Positions 14,301 to 25,481 of a stretch of DNA of 64,000 nt are shown piece after piece (the first letter of the stretch is position 1; every line of letters begins with the position of its first letter). The position numbers and the translations under genes are program-made. The stretch covers positions 7,812,001 to 7,876,000 of the forward strand of contig NC_135240.1 in assembly GCF_947623445.1 (NCBI RefSeq), read 5' to 3'. The notes below the pieces were generated by a model that had not been told where the DNA came from, ran no database searches, and saw nothing but the letters and a program-made list of their open reading frames with translations. The stretch is from Clavelina lepadiformis. Taxonomy: Eukaryota; Chordata; Ascidiacea; Aplousobranchia; Clavelinidae.

Positions 14301-15063
14301 CCATTTTCCATTGCTATGACAAGTAAGATCCTTCGCCTCCCCATCCAATTTGTACCCGGCGTCGCATTTAAACCAAATCTTCTCGTTTACAGCGAAAGTA
14401 ACTTCATTTCTTGGTTTAATGAAACCGTTATCTGGTTCCCTAGGCTTTCTGCATACAACTGTACGACCTGCAAAGTGTATAGGCGTTGTTATGAAAGCAC
14501 TAAGAAGAAAAACAATATCGGCATTTTAGTGATATTATTTGAGTATAAAAAAGCAGTTTTTGCAATCAAAAGTATTTTTAATATGTTAGACAAGTTCATA
14601 AAACACACTCAATATCGGTTTCAAAGAGAAATACGACTTACGACGACAAACAGGAGCTTTGTGAATCCAGCCGGAAAATCCGCAACGAATCGTTGAGTAA
14701 CCTTTCAGCTCATAACCTTTGTTGCACGAATACTTGATTATCTTACCGAGGCGAAATGATTTGTATTCTGGTGAGTACGAGCCGTCCCTTATTTTCTGCG
14801 GATAACAGTTTCTTCCTGGAAAAACATTTGTCCTTAAAAGTTGCAGCTTTTCCAAAAACATCTACATTTGGCTAATTGTTATTTCAAATTGCACAAATGC
14901 CTAGTAATATCTTAACTGGTTTCACGTTGATGGTTATCTTTAAGATAATAAAAAGTATAAAACAAACTGTTAATCACTTACGATAATGAAAATCAAAGAA
15001 TGTCCCCAGCGCTTGGCTGACACAGAGAAGAAACAAAGCGGTTCCAATACGGACAAGTTGCAT
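11393..15063 (-). CDS. CCP-1: secreted protein, signal peptide + 8 CCP/sushi + somatomedin B
   Basis: Exons: 15063-14982, 14815-14642, 14467-14276, 13945-13769, 13178-13002, 12863-12675, 12579-12400, 12067-11885, 11733-11393; about 564 aa. All introns are phase 1. Exon 1 is a signal peptide (MQLVRIGTALFLLCVSQALG). Exons 2-8 each encode one CCP (four Cys, Trp between Cys 3 and 4, as in GKWSHPDPKC). Exon 9 encodes CCP8 (residues ~452-513) and an SMB domain (CRGKCYERY...CNCHPTC...NCC, eighth Cys at the exon edge). Exons 4 and 5 are near-identical duplicates. The reading frame runs through a donor-like T|GTAAGT at 11431 to a stop at 11393; whether it is spliced there is open. A TATA box lies at 15125-15118 and a possible AATAAA at 10993-10988. 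No transmembrane segment. CCP proteins are often complement regulators or adhesion proteins; SMB occurs in vitronectin and ENPPs. The biological role here is unknown. Confidence 0.9.
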
Positions 15064-15117
15064 CTTTCTTAAACTCTTGCTTACGGTTAAATGTGATCTG
15101 GTATTGCCTGGCTGTAC

Positions 15118-15125
15118 CTTATATA
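15118..15125 (-). promoter_or_regulatory. TATA box of CCP-1
   Basis: Reverse strand TATATAAG, 55 bp upstream of the ATG at 15063, giving a short 5' UTR of about 25 nt. Confidence 0.75.
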
Positions 15126-17439
15126 ACCGAAATGAGTTGTACTTCGTGACCTATTGTGTCCGAAATTACGATTTTGTTTAAATAAAACGCCTACGAGAGA
15201 TGTCTGAGAAGTTATTTTGTTGGATTATTTAATATAGACAAATTGTTATAACGTGATATTGATTACGTAACTCAATTCGTCAATTTTCGATTTTTGACAA
15301 CATGTATTAATTACGTCATAAGTATGTTTTATATTGTTCATGGGAGAATTACGTTTACACGTAACATGAAAAACCACAATAAAAAAGTTAATTACTTTGT
15401 AATTATACTTGTGATTACGTTTCAAATTGCCAGCTTGAATATAAAGTCAAGCACCAACTATCAATTTATGTCGAAGCAAGAAGAACAATTATTTTTGCTG
15501 ACTTGTCACTTTCACTTAATTCACTATTCTTCAATTGTTTATTGTTATCGTGTTAATTTATATTTTTTGCAGGCAGGCTGTTTCGAATATCTATGAGCTA
15601 CAGCCATAGAAATATATGTACTTTTCACACATGTATTATAAGTAAGGCGATTTTTATATGACCTAATAATTTCAAAATAAAACTTATAAAAATATAAGCT
15701 TACTCTTTATGCCTGGTTCTTTTGTAAACAATATGTATGATATGTGGTGAGTCAGAAACACTCTATTTAGAAAAATTGAACACCCTAACCAAGTAACACA
15801 TCGTCTTGCTAAAAAATTGTGTAAATTACATCGTTTAAAAGTTATAAATTGTGACGTCACAAAAGGAACAATGCAAGCTCAACGCTCTACATAAAATTGC
15901 AACTTCCTTATTTAACTTTTTTACGTTTTACTTTTTAAATAAGACTTTTTGTACCTTTAAATAACAGTTTTGATGCAAATGACACAATTTCGCGTTACAT
16001 TTAATCAGACTTTGTATTAGTTTATGATTTTAATTGTTGAAAATAAAATCTATGACCAATCGCATAAAATACGACTTAAGTAATGACTTTTTTATTCGAA
16101 TGCCAAACATGCTACAGCCTATAGAGGAAATTTTTAAATGATATTTGAGCGCGTGATATCGGGTTAAATTTATGAGAAACTATAACTTTTATGGCAAAAA
16201 ATTGCCCTAATTTTAATAAAGTTTCTCCTTTACGGGTTCAGACACGGTTTACTCCTTTACCCACAACTCCCCCCGAGGTATGTTACGCTGCCCGCAATTT
16301 CCAATCTCACACCCTAATGATAATAATTAATTGATTACGCTGTGGTTTGTTGGAGAAGAGTTGAGTCAGTCTACATTTAGTTTTAATTCAAGAAAGACGT
16401 TTTTTTATCAAATGATTGCTCATAAAAGACAGGAGAGCAGAAACCGGCTAATCCACTAGCCGTAAAGCGGTAAGTTTCTTGGCCTAGGAAAATCTTGGTT
16501 ACAATATAATAGCAATTTTCTCATACTGTGTTTTTTTACTTTGCTTACTATATGTTACATGCTCATTATGCTAATGATGATTTTATGTAATCTTTTTTTT
16601 CGGTTGTTTATTAAATCTACATATTTTTGATCCTGTTTCGGTACGAAATATAACACAGACCGATTTTTCTGTCGAAAGATTTTTTTACGCAAGCTCAATA
16701 AAGAACTCTGAATGACGTCAAGCATGTGAATCATACGAGAAAAAATAATCTATATCCGTGTATAATCTTATTGTTTGTTTTTTATTAGCTTCAAAATATT
16801 ACATGGGCAGCTGTTAGCTGCTTTTTTTAAAAACACTCCCTAGCGGTAGCAATTCATCAAAGCGATCAAAACAGACTTGATCAAGGTTAAAAAAACTTAA
16901 ATTCGCGTGGTTTTAATAAAAACTGGGTTCCTTCTTAGCTTTCAACACCTATAAATAAAGGACTAACAACTATATACATGCAGCCAGATGCAGAAAATTT
17001 TAAAGTAGTTTTTGTTTTTACCTTTCAACTTCTTCACAAAATAAATCATTTTCCCAGTCATTTAAATGTTTCACCACTTTTTTTATATGTACAAGTTGCT
17101 TAATATAGTCGCATATTTACAAAATTATTTTTCTTAGACTGAGAAAAGTTTTTGGTCGACTCATACAAGCTCGACAATGATTCCTCAACTCTTGCTTATA
17201 TAGCCAGCTTGACGTGCGTTGTTGTTAGTGTTATTTCCGGTAAATATATATTTATGAATTTATTTATTTTTTACCTTGTGTAAATTTTTTATTGCTCATC
17301 AAAATCAACATACAAAATCAAGCGTATAGTCATTTTGGTTGTTACTTCTTTGGACAAAGCACACACAAAAGAACTAGTTGATATTATTAAGGCCTTATTC
17401 CGCAGGAATAACAGCAAATCTTTTATGAATTAACGAATT
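15126..17439. other. Intergenic; no gene recognised
   Basis: Very AT-rich. The frame at 15294-15596 (plus) is hydrophobic but featureless. An LTR-like fragment lies near 16230-16503. Confidence 0.55.
16230..16503. mobile_element. LTR-like repeat, 3' fragment
   Basis: Shares the block from 'ggtatgttacgctgcccgca' to the terminal TTACA with 44545-44813 at high similarity. The 5' half is not recognisable. Fossil of the same family as 8237, 44291 and 45850. Confidence 0.6.
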
Positions 17440-17745
17440 AATTAAAACCCTTTGACTTGTTTAGCTTATAAATATTTGCGTTCAATATAAATTTTTGCCA
17501 GAGATAACGACGTAAATGATGCCCAAAAATTATAGCAAGATTAAAAAAAAATAGATTTCAGGAAAACTATCTGTATCTCTCATCGTTGAAATAAAACATT
17601 TCACAAAATTATTGCATCTTCGGTTTAGTATAATGACCAGCAGCATCCTGCTAAGAAAACTAAGATTTTGAGCGAATTCATCTTCCGAGATGATTCTTGT
17701 AATTCTGCCAAATCATATGCACTGGAGATTTAAATAATCTAAAGT
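17440..17745 (-). pseudogene. Ghost CCP gene: signal-peptide exon fused directly to a 3' flank
   Basis: The reverse strand from 17681 reads MNSLKILVFLAGC, the signal exon of CCP-2/CCP-3, and keeps the matching 5' leader. The homology stops inside the exon: the following sequence (17640 down to ~17490) matches the 3' flank of the array genes (compare 19850-19985 and 28090-28230). All CCP exons are missing and a stop follows within six codons. The TATA position of CCP-2/3 is degenerate here. It is best read as one large internal deletion in a third short-type gene. Confidence 0.7.
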
Positions 17746-17759
17746 CGTTCCATTGAATC

Positions 17760-19450
17760 CTATTCCATTCCTATCTATCTATACATTTACAGAAATAAAT
17801 CATTTTTGCACTTGTGTTTAATTTCACCAAATGCTTTAAAGCATAAAAAATTTATACTTTTAACATATTAAAATGATTTCGTTCGAAAAAGAATTGTAGA
17901 AATGTGGGAAAATACGGAATATGCGATCAAATTACTTTTAGAAATACAACAATTATTTATACGATGGTATATTCAAGTAAAACTGACTGTATAGTAAAAA
18001 AAAATGAAATGAATGGATAGATATAGGATAGAAGTGAATTGAGTCTTTTTACAAGTTTACTTAAAGAAGAACAAATGTCAGATACGAAACTAAGCTGTTT
18101 CTCGAAAATAATTGTATGATTATCAGAACATTTACATACTCCTAGATATAAGACATTTGAAATCAACTTCAATTCTTCCTGTATAAACTAGTTAATAAAT
18201 AAATATTTCATAGACAAATTTTCAGTTGTGTAATACCTACTGCTTTTAATTAATAAAATGTCAATCAATACATTGACTAACCTTTAACACAGATTTTGAG
18301 CATTATACGTTGTTTGTGTTTCAACGTTTCTGTCGTCAACTGTTAGTGCATTGAGTTATTTGTGTCGTAAAAGTCAATCATGACCATAAATACTCTTCAA
18401 AATACTTAATAATATCTCTTTCTTTATCAGTTTCGTTATGCGGTAACCAATCTTTAAAGTGCCCACGGCGTTTTAGACGGTTTTATGTTTTAACTCACAA
18501 TCTATTTTCGTTGTGTGACGAACTTCGAAGCACGATACATCTTTCATTGTTGTGTTGTGTTTCTTCAACGTTTTATCAGTTAACACCTGTTATCGTTTTT
18601 CTTTTCCTTGAAATCCTTTCGTCTGCTGATATCTTTGGTAAAAGTAGATTAAATTATTGCTTATGTAGTTCTGAAGAATATTAGCCGGTTTTGGCACAGC
18701 TTGAAAACAAATGTACTTTTATGGAAGATCCATCGAAAATTACTGTGACACCGCGACCGCGATATAGTTACTTACAGTAAAGGGTGTGGCGGTTTAGCAT
18801 AAATGTGAAATCGAGCCTGGCTTGTACAGATTAACAAATATAATTCCGTAACAGTTGTTTCACTATAGAATGGATTTCTTTTCAACCATTGTTGAATAAG
18901 TATTTCATAACACAATCGTATATTATCGGTCTGGACTTTACTATGCAAACTTAACAATAACTCAGTACGTGTGATGTAAAACATGATATGGAAAATAATT
19001 TTACTCCAAATGCGAAACATAATCTTTGTCATATTTCATATTAACCTCCATAAATGAGCGAGAAAGTTTCAAACGTCATTTATGAAAACATCAGCAGCAA
19101 TTGCACACTTCATAAAACTAATCGGAAAAGTCTTGAACATATAGTTTGAAGATTTTAATTTCTCTTGGAGGTATTACAAATTGAATTGAATACTCCTTTG
19201 ACTTCAATACTCATGAAAGATAGACACTTGTATAACCAGGTCCAAAAATTGCTCCAGAAGCTTTTGTATTTATCTTTCGATTCTCTGCTCTCTCTCAAAT
19301 TTCCAATCAGCTTTTGTTTTTAACCGTCTAAATCTTCACCGAAAACATTTTTCAAGCTCTGTGAAAATGTTTCTTTAATTACACTATTTTCGTACTGCAT
19401 TTTAATTTGTATTGTATGGAATATTAATATTATGGTATACGGATAAATTT
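17760..19450. repeat. Diverged duplicate of the CCP-2 upstream flank, first part inverted
   Basis: 18020-19450 is directly colinear with 21800-22870. The stretch 17820-17990 instead matches 21560-21750 in reverse orientation. It belongs to the ghost unit. No gene. Confidence 0.7.
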
Positions 19451-20115
19451 TCCGCATTGTAAAAAGTCTTTGCATCGGTTAATCTCAGCGATATTTCCCA
19501 AAGTCTAGATACTTTTAAATTTAATTTAAACCCGTTGACGTTGAAGCTGAAAAAAATGAAGTATTGTTTTATTGAATAGTATTATTTTATTGTTTTGGTA
19601 ATGATATGTTGGTCTGTTGGTCTAATCTATATGTACTATGTAGTTGTAAAACTATTGTGGTTAATATCCTTTTTGGATTTTGTCTAATTATAGCGTCCGT
19701 TTCAGATTCAATTGTAATTTTTAACCATCAACAAAAGTTACATTTATCAGCTCTAAAACTTTTTCATTTGATAGAATTAGTTGCAAGTTTCATTTTTATT
19801 TCATACAACTTTTTGTTTTAAATTAAACGCACTACAATATTTTTTGCCACAGATGACAGTGTGATAAATGATGGCCAAATGCTATAGCAAGAACGAAATC
19901 AAATACATTTTAGGGAAAAAGTCCATCCTTTGTCGTAATCAAAGTCCAAATTCCACAAGTTCATCGTATTTTCCGTTTATTAGAGTAAATCAACATAATG
20001 TCCAACTGAAAATTTATTATGGTCAAAAATATTTTTATAACAAACCTACGATAAATTGTCCTTAAGTAATATTTGAAACTGAGATTTTATGCAATCTGTT
20101 TAGAAGTTAAACGTA

Positions 20116-21274
20116 TCACTTACAAAAGCAACCCAATGGGTTTCTGCCAGACCATTCTCCGTTGGGAAGGCATGTCCGACTTCTTTTGCCGACAAGAAAG
20201 TATCTAGAACGACAATGGAAGAAAATACGATCATTAACATCAAAGTAAGTTTGACCATTTGGTGTGATGTATCCGTTCTGGGGTGCGTCCGGTAATCGGC
20301 ATTTGCCGCTTTTAACTGCAGACAAAATACATAGCTTGAGTTTTTAGTATCAGATTACATTCGTTTATACAAATATCGAAATAACAAATTAGTTTTAATA
20401 AAAGTAATAAAATATTTAAACTTGTATTTACATGCATCAAAAAAGTAAGTGTGGAAAACCATACAAAAGCAACATTTTTATATAAGTGAGCGGAAAAGTT
20501 TGGTTCATGTTGGGTCGCTAGCTATTTCCGTTGCTAAATCACTCACGTTTGCAAGTTGGGAAATCGTCAGACCATTGCCCGTTGTCCAAACATTCCAAGT
20601 CTTTCACTCCATCAAGTTCAAACTCTCTGTTGCATTTGAACCAGATCTTTTTTCCGATATCGAAAATTGACTGGTCAATTGGTATAATGAATCCATCCCT
20701 AGGCTCTTTGGGTTTTTCACAGCGTACGCCTTTTGCTGAGTAAAGGTAATGATGTAAACTGAATGAATGATTTTCGCCTTAGAAACTTTCAGAATTTATA
20801 ACTTATTTAGTTCATTTTTCAACCCATAGAACGACAGACTTACGAACACATTTCGGTAGAGCAGGAGACCATGTGTCGTCACGCAAGCATGTCAGATGTT
20901 TGGCTCCGACCAAGTCGTATTTTGCACCACAGGAAATCCATATCTTTTCATTCATGAAAAAAAAGCTTCTTTCTTTTGGTGTAATCCTCCCGTTCGCCGG
21001 TGGTGTTGGTTTGAAACAGTCTTCAAAAATATTTACAGAAATTTAAAATCGAGTGCTTGATGTTTCATGAAGCAAGATAAGATATTCACTCAAAACACAG
21101 ATTCATTGAATTTATTAAGTTATGAAGCTTCGCCATGAATTTTTCTCAAAACGACCAGAAATGTTACTAAAAATGTTATAACTTTTTACCTCCATAGAAG
21201 TAATCATCAATAAAACCAAAAGCTTGATGACTGAAGCATACCGTTAAGAAAACTAAGATTTTGAACGAGTTCAT
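20116..21274 (-). CDS. CCP-2: short secreted protein with 3 CCP (a, b/d hybrid, e)
   Basis: Exons: 21274-21190, 21020-20844, 20735-20547, 20315-20116; 216 aa. The signal exon reads MNSFKILVFLTVCFSHQAFG. CCP a runs from DCFKPTPPANG to WSPALPKC. The middle CCP begins like module b (CEKPKEPRDGFI) and ends like module d (LECLDNGQWSDDFPTC). The last CCP (CRLPDAPQNG...RTCLPNG) ends GCFCK then a stop made within TGTAAGTGA. Introns are phase 1. Candidate AATAAA at 19981-19976. No transmembrane segment, so a secreted product is expected. Its close paralogue is CCP-3 at 23517-24680, in a roughly 3.4-kb tandem unit. Confidence 0.87.
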
Positions 21275-21321
21275 CTTCCGTGATGATTCTTGTAATTCTG
21301 CCAAAACAGATGCAATGGAGA

Positions 21322-21329
21322 TTTATATA
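21322..21329 (-). promoter_or_regulatory. TATA box of CCP-2
   Basis: Reverse-strand TATATAAA, 48 bp upstream of the ATG; the same block is at 24735-24728 for CCP-3. Confidence 0.7.
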
Positions 21330-23516
21330 TTCTAAAATCGTTTCAAATCGTGATCAAAATTAAAAAATTGCTTTCGACACTGCGTCATTACAAGGCATTA
21401 ATTGCGAGCACTTAACTCAAGACACATCAGCGTATATGTTTATAAGAGGATAATTGCTTGAAATACTCTGACTGAAACGGCCCACGGTTCATATCACCCG
21501 CCTGAAGCGATACTTAAACACCATTTATCAGTTTACCCTTGGGCAACAAAATCAATTTTTTTGTTTACTTTAGTCAGTTTTACTTAATTATACCATCGTA
21601 TAAATAATTGTTATATTTCTAAAAGTAGTTTGATCGCATATTCCGTATTTCCCACATTTGTACAATTTTCTCTCAAACGAAATCTTGGTAATATGTTAAA
21701 AATATATACTTTTTATACTTTAAAACATTTGGTGAAATTAAACGCTAGTTGCCATAGTGCACAATAGGTTTATTTCTGTATATGTCGAGAATTACTTTGC
21801 TTGAATAGTAGGAGATAGGATAGAAGTGAACTGAATATTTTTTCACGTTTACTCCAAAGGAAAACAAATGTCAGATACGAAACTAAGCTGTTTCTCGAAA
21901 ATAATTGTTTCATTATCAGAACATTTGTATACTCCCAAATATAAGAGATCTGAAATCAACTACAAATAATTAATTCATAAACAAATTTTCAGTTGTGTAA
22001 TACCTTCTGCTTTTAATTAAGAAAATGTCAATCAATACATTGACTAACATTTAACACAGATTTTGAGCATTATACGTTGTTTGTGTTTGAACGTTTTCGT
22101 CGCAAACTATTAGTGCATTGAGTTATTTGTGTTGTAAAAGTCAACCATGACCATAAGTGCTTTTCAAAAAAATTAATAATATCTCTTTCTTTATCAGTTT
22201 CGTTATACGGTAACCAATCTTTGAAAAGCCCACGGCGTTTTAGACGGTTTTATGTTTTAACTCACAATCTATTTTCGTTGTGTGACGAACTTCGAAGCAC
22301 GATACATCTTTCATTGTTGTGTTGTGTTTCTGCAGCGTTTTATCAATTAAGACCTGTTATGGTTTTTCTTTTCCTTATTGTCCTTTTGTCTGCTGATATC
22401 TTTGATAAATGTAAATGTTGCTCATGTATTTCTGAAGAATATTAGACAGGTTTGACACAGCTTGAAAATAAATGTACTTTTATGGAAGATCCATCGAAAA
22501 TTACTGTGACACCGCGACAGTGAAATAGTTACTGACAGCAAAGGGTGTGGCGGTTTAGCATAAATGTGAAATCGTGCCTGGCTTGTACAGATTAACAAAA
22601 ATAATTCCGTAACAGTTGTTTTACTATAGAATGTCTTTACTTTTAATATTATCTTTCAATTCTTTGCTCTTTCTCAAATTTCCAATCGGCTTTTGTTCTT
22701 AACTGTTTAAATCTTCACCGAAAAAATTTTTCCGGCTCTGTGTAAATGTTTCTTTAATTACACTATTTTTGTACTGCATTTTAATTTGTATGGTATGGAA
22801 TATGAATATATTATGGTATACGGATAAATTTTCCGCACTTTAAAAAGTTTTTGAATCGGTTAATCTCGGCGATATTTCCCATCACTTGGCAAAAAAAAGG
22901 TCCAGATACTTTTAAATTTAGTTTAAACCGGTTGACGTTGAAGCTGGAAACTATGACGTATTGTTTTATTGAATAATATTAATATTTCTTGTTTTGGTAA
23001 TGATATGTTGGTCTGTTGGTCTAATCCATAAGTAGTTGTAAAACTATTGTGATTAATATCCTTTTTGGATGTTGTCTAATTAAAGCGTCCGCTTCAGACT
23101 CAATTGTAATTTTTAACCATCAACAAAAGTTACATTTATCAGCCTTAAAACTTCTTTATTTGATAGAATTAGTTGCAAGTTTTCAAGATACAAAATTTTT
23201 ATTTCATACAACTTTTTGTTTTATATTAAACGAACTACAATATTTTTTTGCCACAGATGACTATGTGATAAAAGATAGCCAAAAGCTATAGCAAGACCGA
23301 AATCAAATACATTTTAGGGAAAAAGTCCATCCTTTGTCGTCATCAAAGTCGAAATTCCACAAGTTCATCGTATTTTCGGTTTATTAGAGTAAATCAACAT
23401 AATGTCCAACTGAAAATTTATTATGGTCAAAACTATTTTTATAACAAACCTACGATAAATTGTCCTTAAGTAATATTTGAAACTGAGACTTTACGCAATA
23501 TGTAAAGTTAAACGTA
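21330..23516. repeat. Duplicated intergenic flank between CCP-2 and CCP-3
   Basis: 21800-22870 repeats 18020-19450. 22650-23500 repeats 19260-20100 and contains the 3' flank of CCP-3. It contains no recognised gene; the frame at 22221-22445 is not kept in the sister copy. Confidence 0.75.
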
Positions 23517-24680
23517 TCACTTACAGAAGCAACCCAATGGGTTTCTGTGAGACCATTTTCCGTTGGGAAGGCATGTCCGACTTCTCTTGCCGACAAGAAA
23601 GTATCTAGAACGACAATGGAACGAAATACGATCATTAACATCAAAGTAAGTTTGACCATTTGGTGTGATGTATCCGTTCTGGGGTGCGTCCGGTAATCGG
23701 CATTTGCCGCTTTTAACTGCAGACAAAATACATAGCTTGAGTTTTTAGCATCAGATTACATTCGTTTATACAAATATCGAAATAACAAATTAGCTTTAAT
23801 AAAAGTAATAAAATATTTAAATTTATATTTACATGCATCAAAAAAGTAAATTTGGAAAACCATACAAAAGCAACATGTGCATATATGTGAGCGGAAAAGT
23901 TTGGTTCATGTTGGGTCGCTAACTATTTCCGTTGCTAAATCACTCACGTTTGCAAGTTGGGAAATCGTCAGACCATTTCCCGTTGTCCAAACATTCCAAG
24001 TCTTTCACTCCATCAAGTTCAAACTCTCTGTTGCATTTGAACCAGATCTTTTTTCCGATATCGAAAAATGACTGGTCATTTGGTATAATGAATCCATCCC
24101 TAGGCTCTTTGGGTTTTTCACAGCGTACGCCTTTTGCTGGATAATAGAAATGATGTAAACAGAACGAATGATTTTCGCCTTGGAAACTTTCAGAATTTAT
24201 AACTACTTTAGTTCATTTCTCAACCCATAGAACGACAGACTTACGAACGCATTTAGGTAGAGCAGGAGACCATGTGTCGTCACGCAAGCATGTCAGATGT
24301 TTGGCTCCGACCAAGTCGTATTTTGTACCACAGGAGATCCATATCTTTTCATATTTGAAAAAAACGCTTCTGTCCTTTGGTGTAATCTTCCCATTCGCCG
24401 GTGGTGTTGGTTTGAAACAATCTTCAAAAGTATTTGTAGAAATTTAAACACGAATGCTTATATACTTTATTTTTCATGAAGCAAGATAAGATATTCACTC
24501 AAAACACAGATTCATTGAAATTATTAAGTTATGAAGCTTCGACGTAAACTTTTCACAAAACGACCAGAAATGTTACTACTAATGTTATAGTTCATTACCT
24601 CCATGAAAGTAGTCATCAAAACCAAAAGCTTGATGACTGAAGCATACTGCTAAAAAAGCTAAGATTTTGAACGAATTCAT
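23517..24680 (-). CDS. CCP-3: short secreted protein with 3 CCP (a, b/d hybrid, e)
   Basis: Exons: 24680-24599, 24421-24245, 24136-23948, 23716-23517; 215 aa. It is a near copy of CCP-2 with the same exon sizes apart from a one-codon shorter signal exon (MNSFKILAFLAVCFSHQAFG). The b/d hybrid exon and the terminal GCFCK plus stop are the same. The e domain differs at a few residues (GKWSHRNP rather than GEWSGRNP). Candidate AATAAA at 23385-23380. No disabling change seen. Confidence 0.87.
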
Positions 24681-24727
24681 CTTCCGAGATGATTCTTGTA
24701 ATTCTGCCAAAACAAATGCATTGAAGA

Positions 24728-24735
24728 TTTATATA
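24728..24735 (-). promoter_or_regulatory. TATA box of CCP-3
   Basis: Reverse-strand TATATAAA, 48 bp upstream of the ATG at 24680. Confidence 0.7.
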
Positions 24736-24971
24736 TTCTAAAATCGTTTCAAATCGTGATTAAAATTAAAAATTGCTTTTGACACTGCGTCATTACAAGG
24801 CATTAATTGCGAGCACTTAACTCAAGACACATCAGCGTATATGTTTATAAAAGGATAATTGCTTAAAATATTCTGATTGAAACGGCTCACGGCTCATATC
24901 ACCCGCCTGAAGCAATACTTAAACACTATTTATCAGTTTACCCTAGGGCAATAAAATCAATTTTTTGTTTG

Positions 24972-25481
24972 TGTGGCAAAATAATATTTCGCACCGTTGT
25001 TTATTTGTTTTACGTGTGTTTTCCCTCGCTTTATAACTTATATTTTGTTAATGTTGTATCACTCTGATTTCTTTTGTCCACTGTCGTATTTGATTTTGTT
25101 TTCTTAGTCGCGTCAGTGTTTCGATGTGGTCGAACGCGTAATCATTGCGTGTCCTTTGAGGCTCCGATTGAGGTTCCGCATTTGCTTCAGGCGTGAGTAG
25201 TTGTCTTCCTGAGAAAAGGTGGCCTTCGGGGGGATTCGACGTTCTGGTGTTCAGAGCGAGGACCTGTCTTTTTTGGTCGTTCAGGTCTGCTGTTGCAGTT
25301 CTTATTATATTTAATTAACTTATTTTATATGTCTGTTTGTAACGTTAAACCCCAAACGGAGATGAGTGTTTAATCTCTCGTGAAAATACAATCAAGCTGC
25401 ATTGCACAACGTTCGTTGGTTTTGAGTGGGCCGTGAAAGCTTACCTTAGAAAACTTACGTGGCAGAAGAAAATCTGTAACA
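24972..25481. mobile_element. LTR-like solo element, about 510 bp
   Basis: Bounded by TGTGGCAAAA and CTGTAACA, the TG...CA ends of LTRs, with a near-matching 4-bp flanking duplication (TTTG/TTTA). The sister unit is uninterrupted at the same place (21555-21570). It therefore looks like a solo LTR inserted after the CCP-2/CCP-3 duplication. No coding part. It is not obviously the same family as the 44291 element. Confidence 0.6.

Noticed and set aside
22221-22445. Plus-strand 74-aa frame in the CCP-2/CCP-3 spacer
   Set aside because: The sister copy at about 18450-18660 does not keep the frame.
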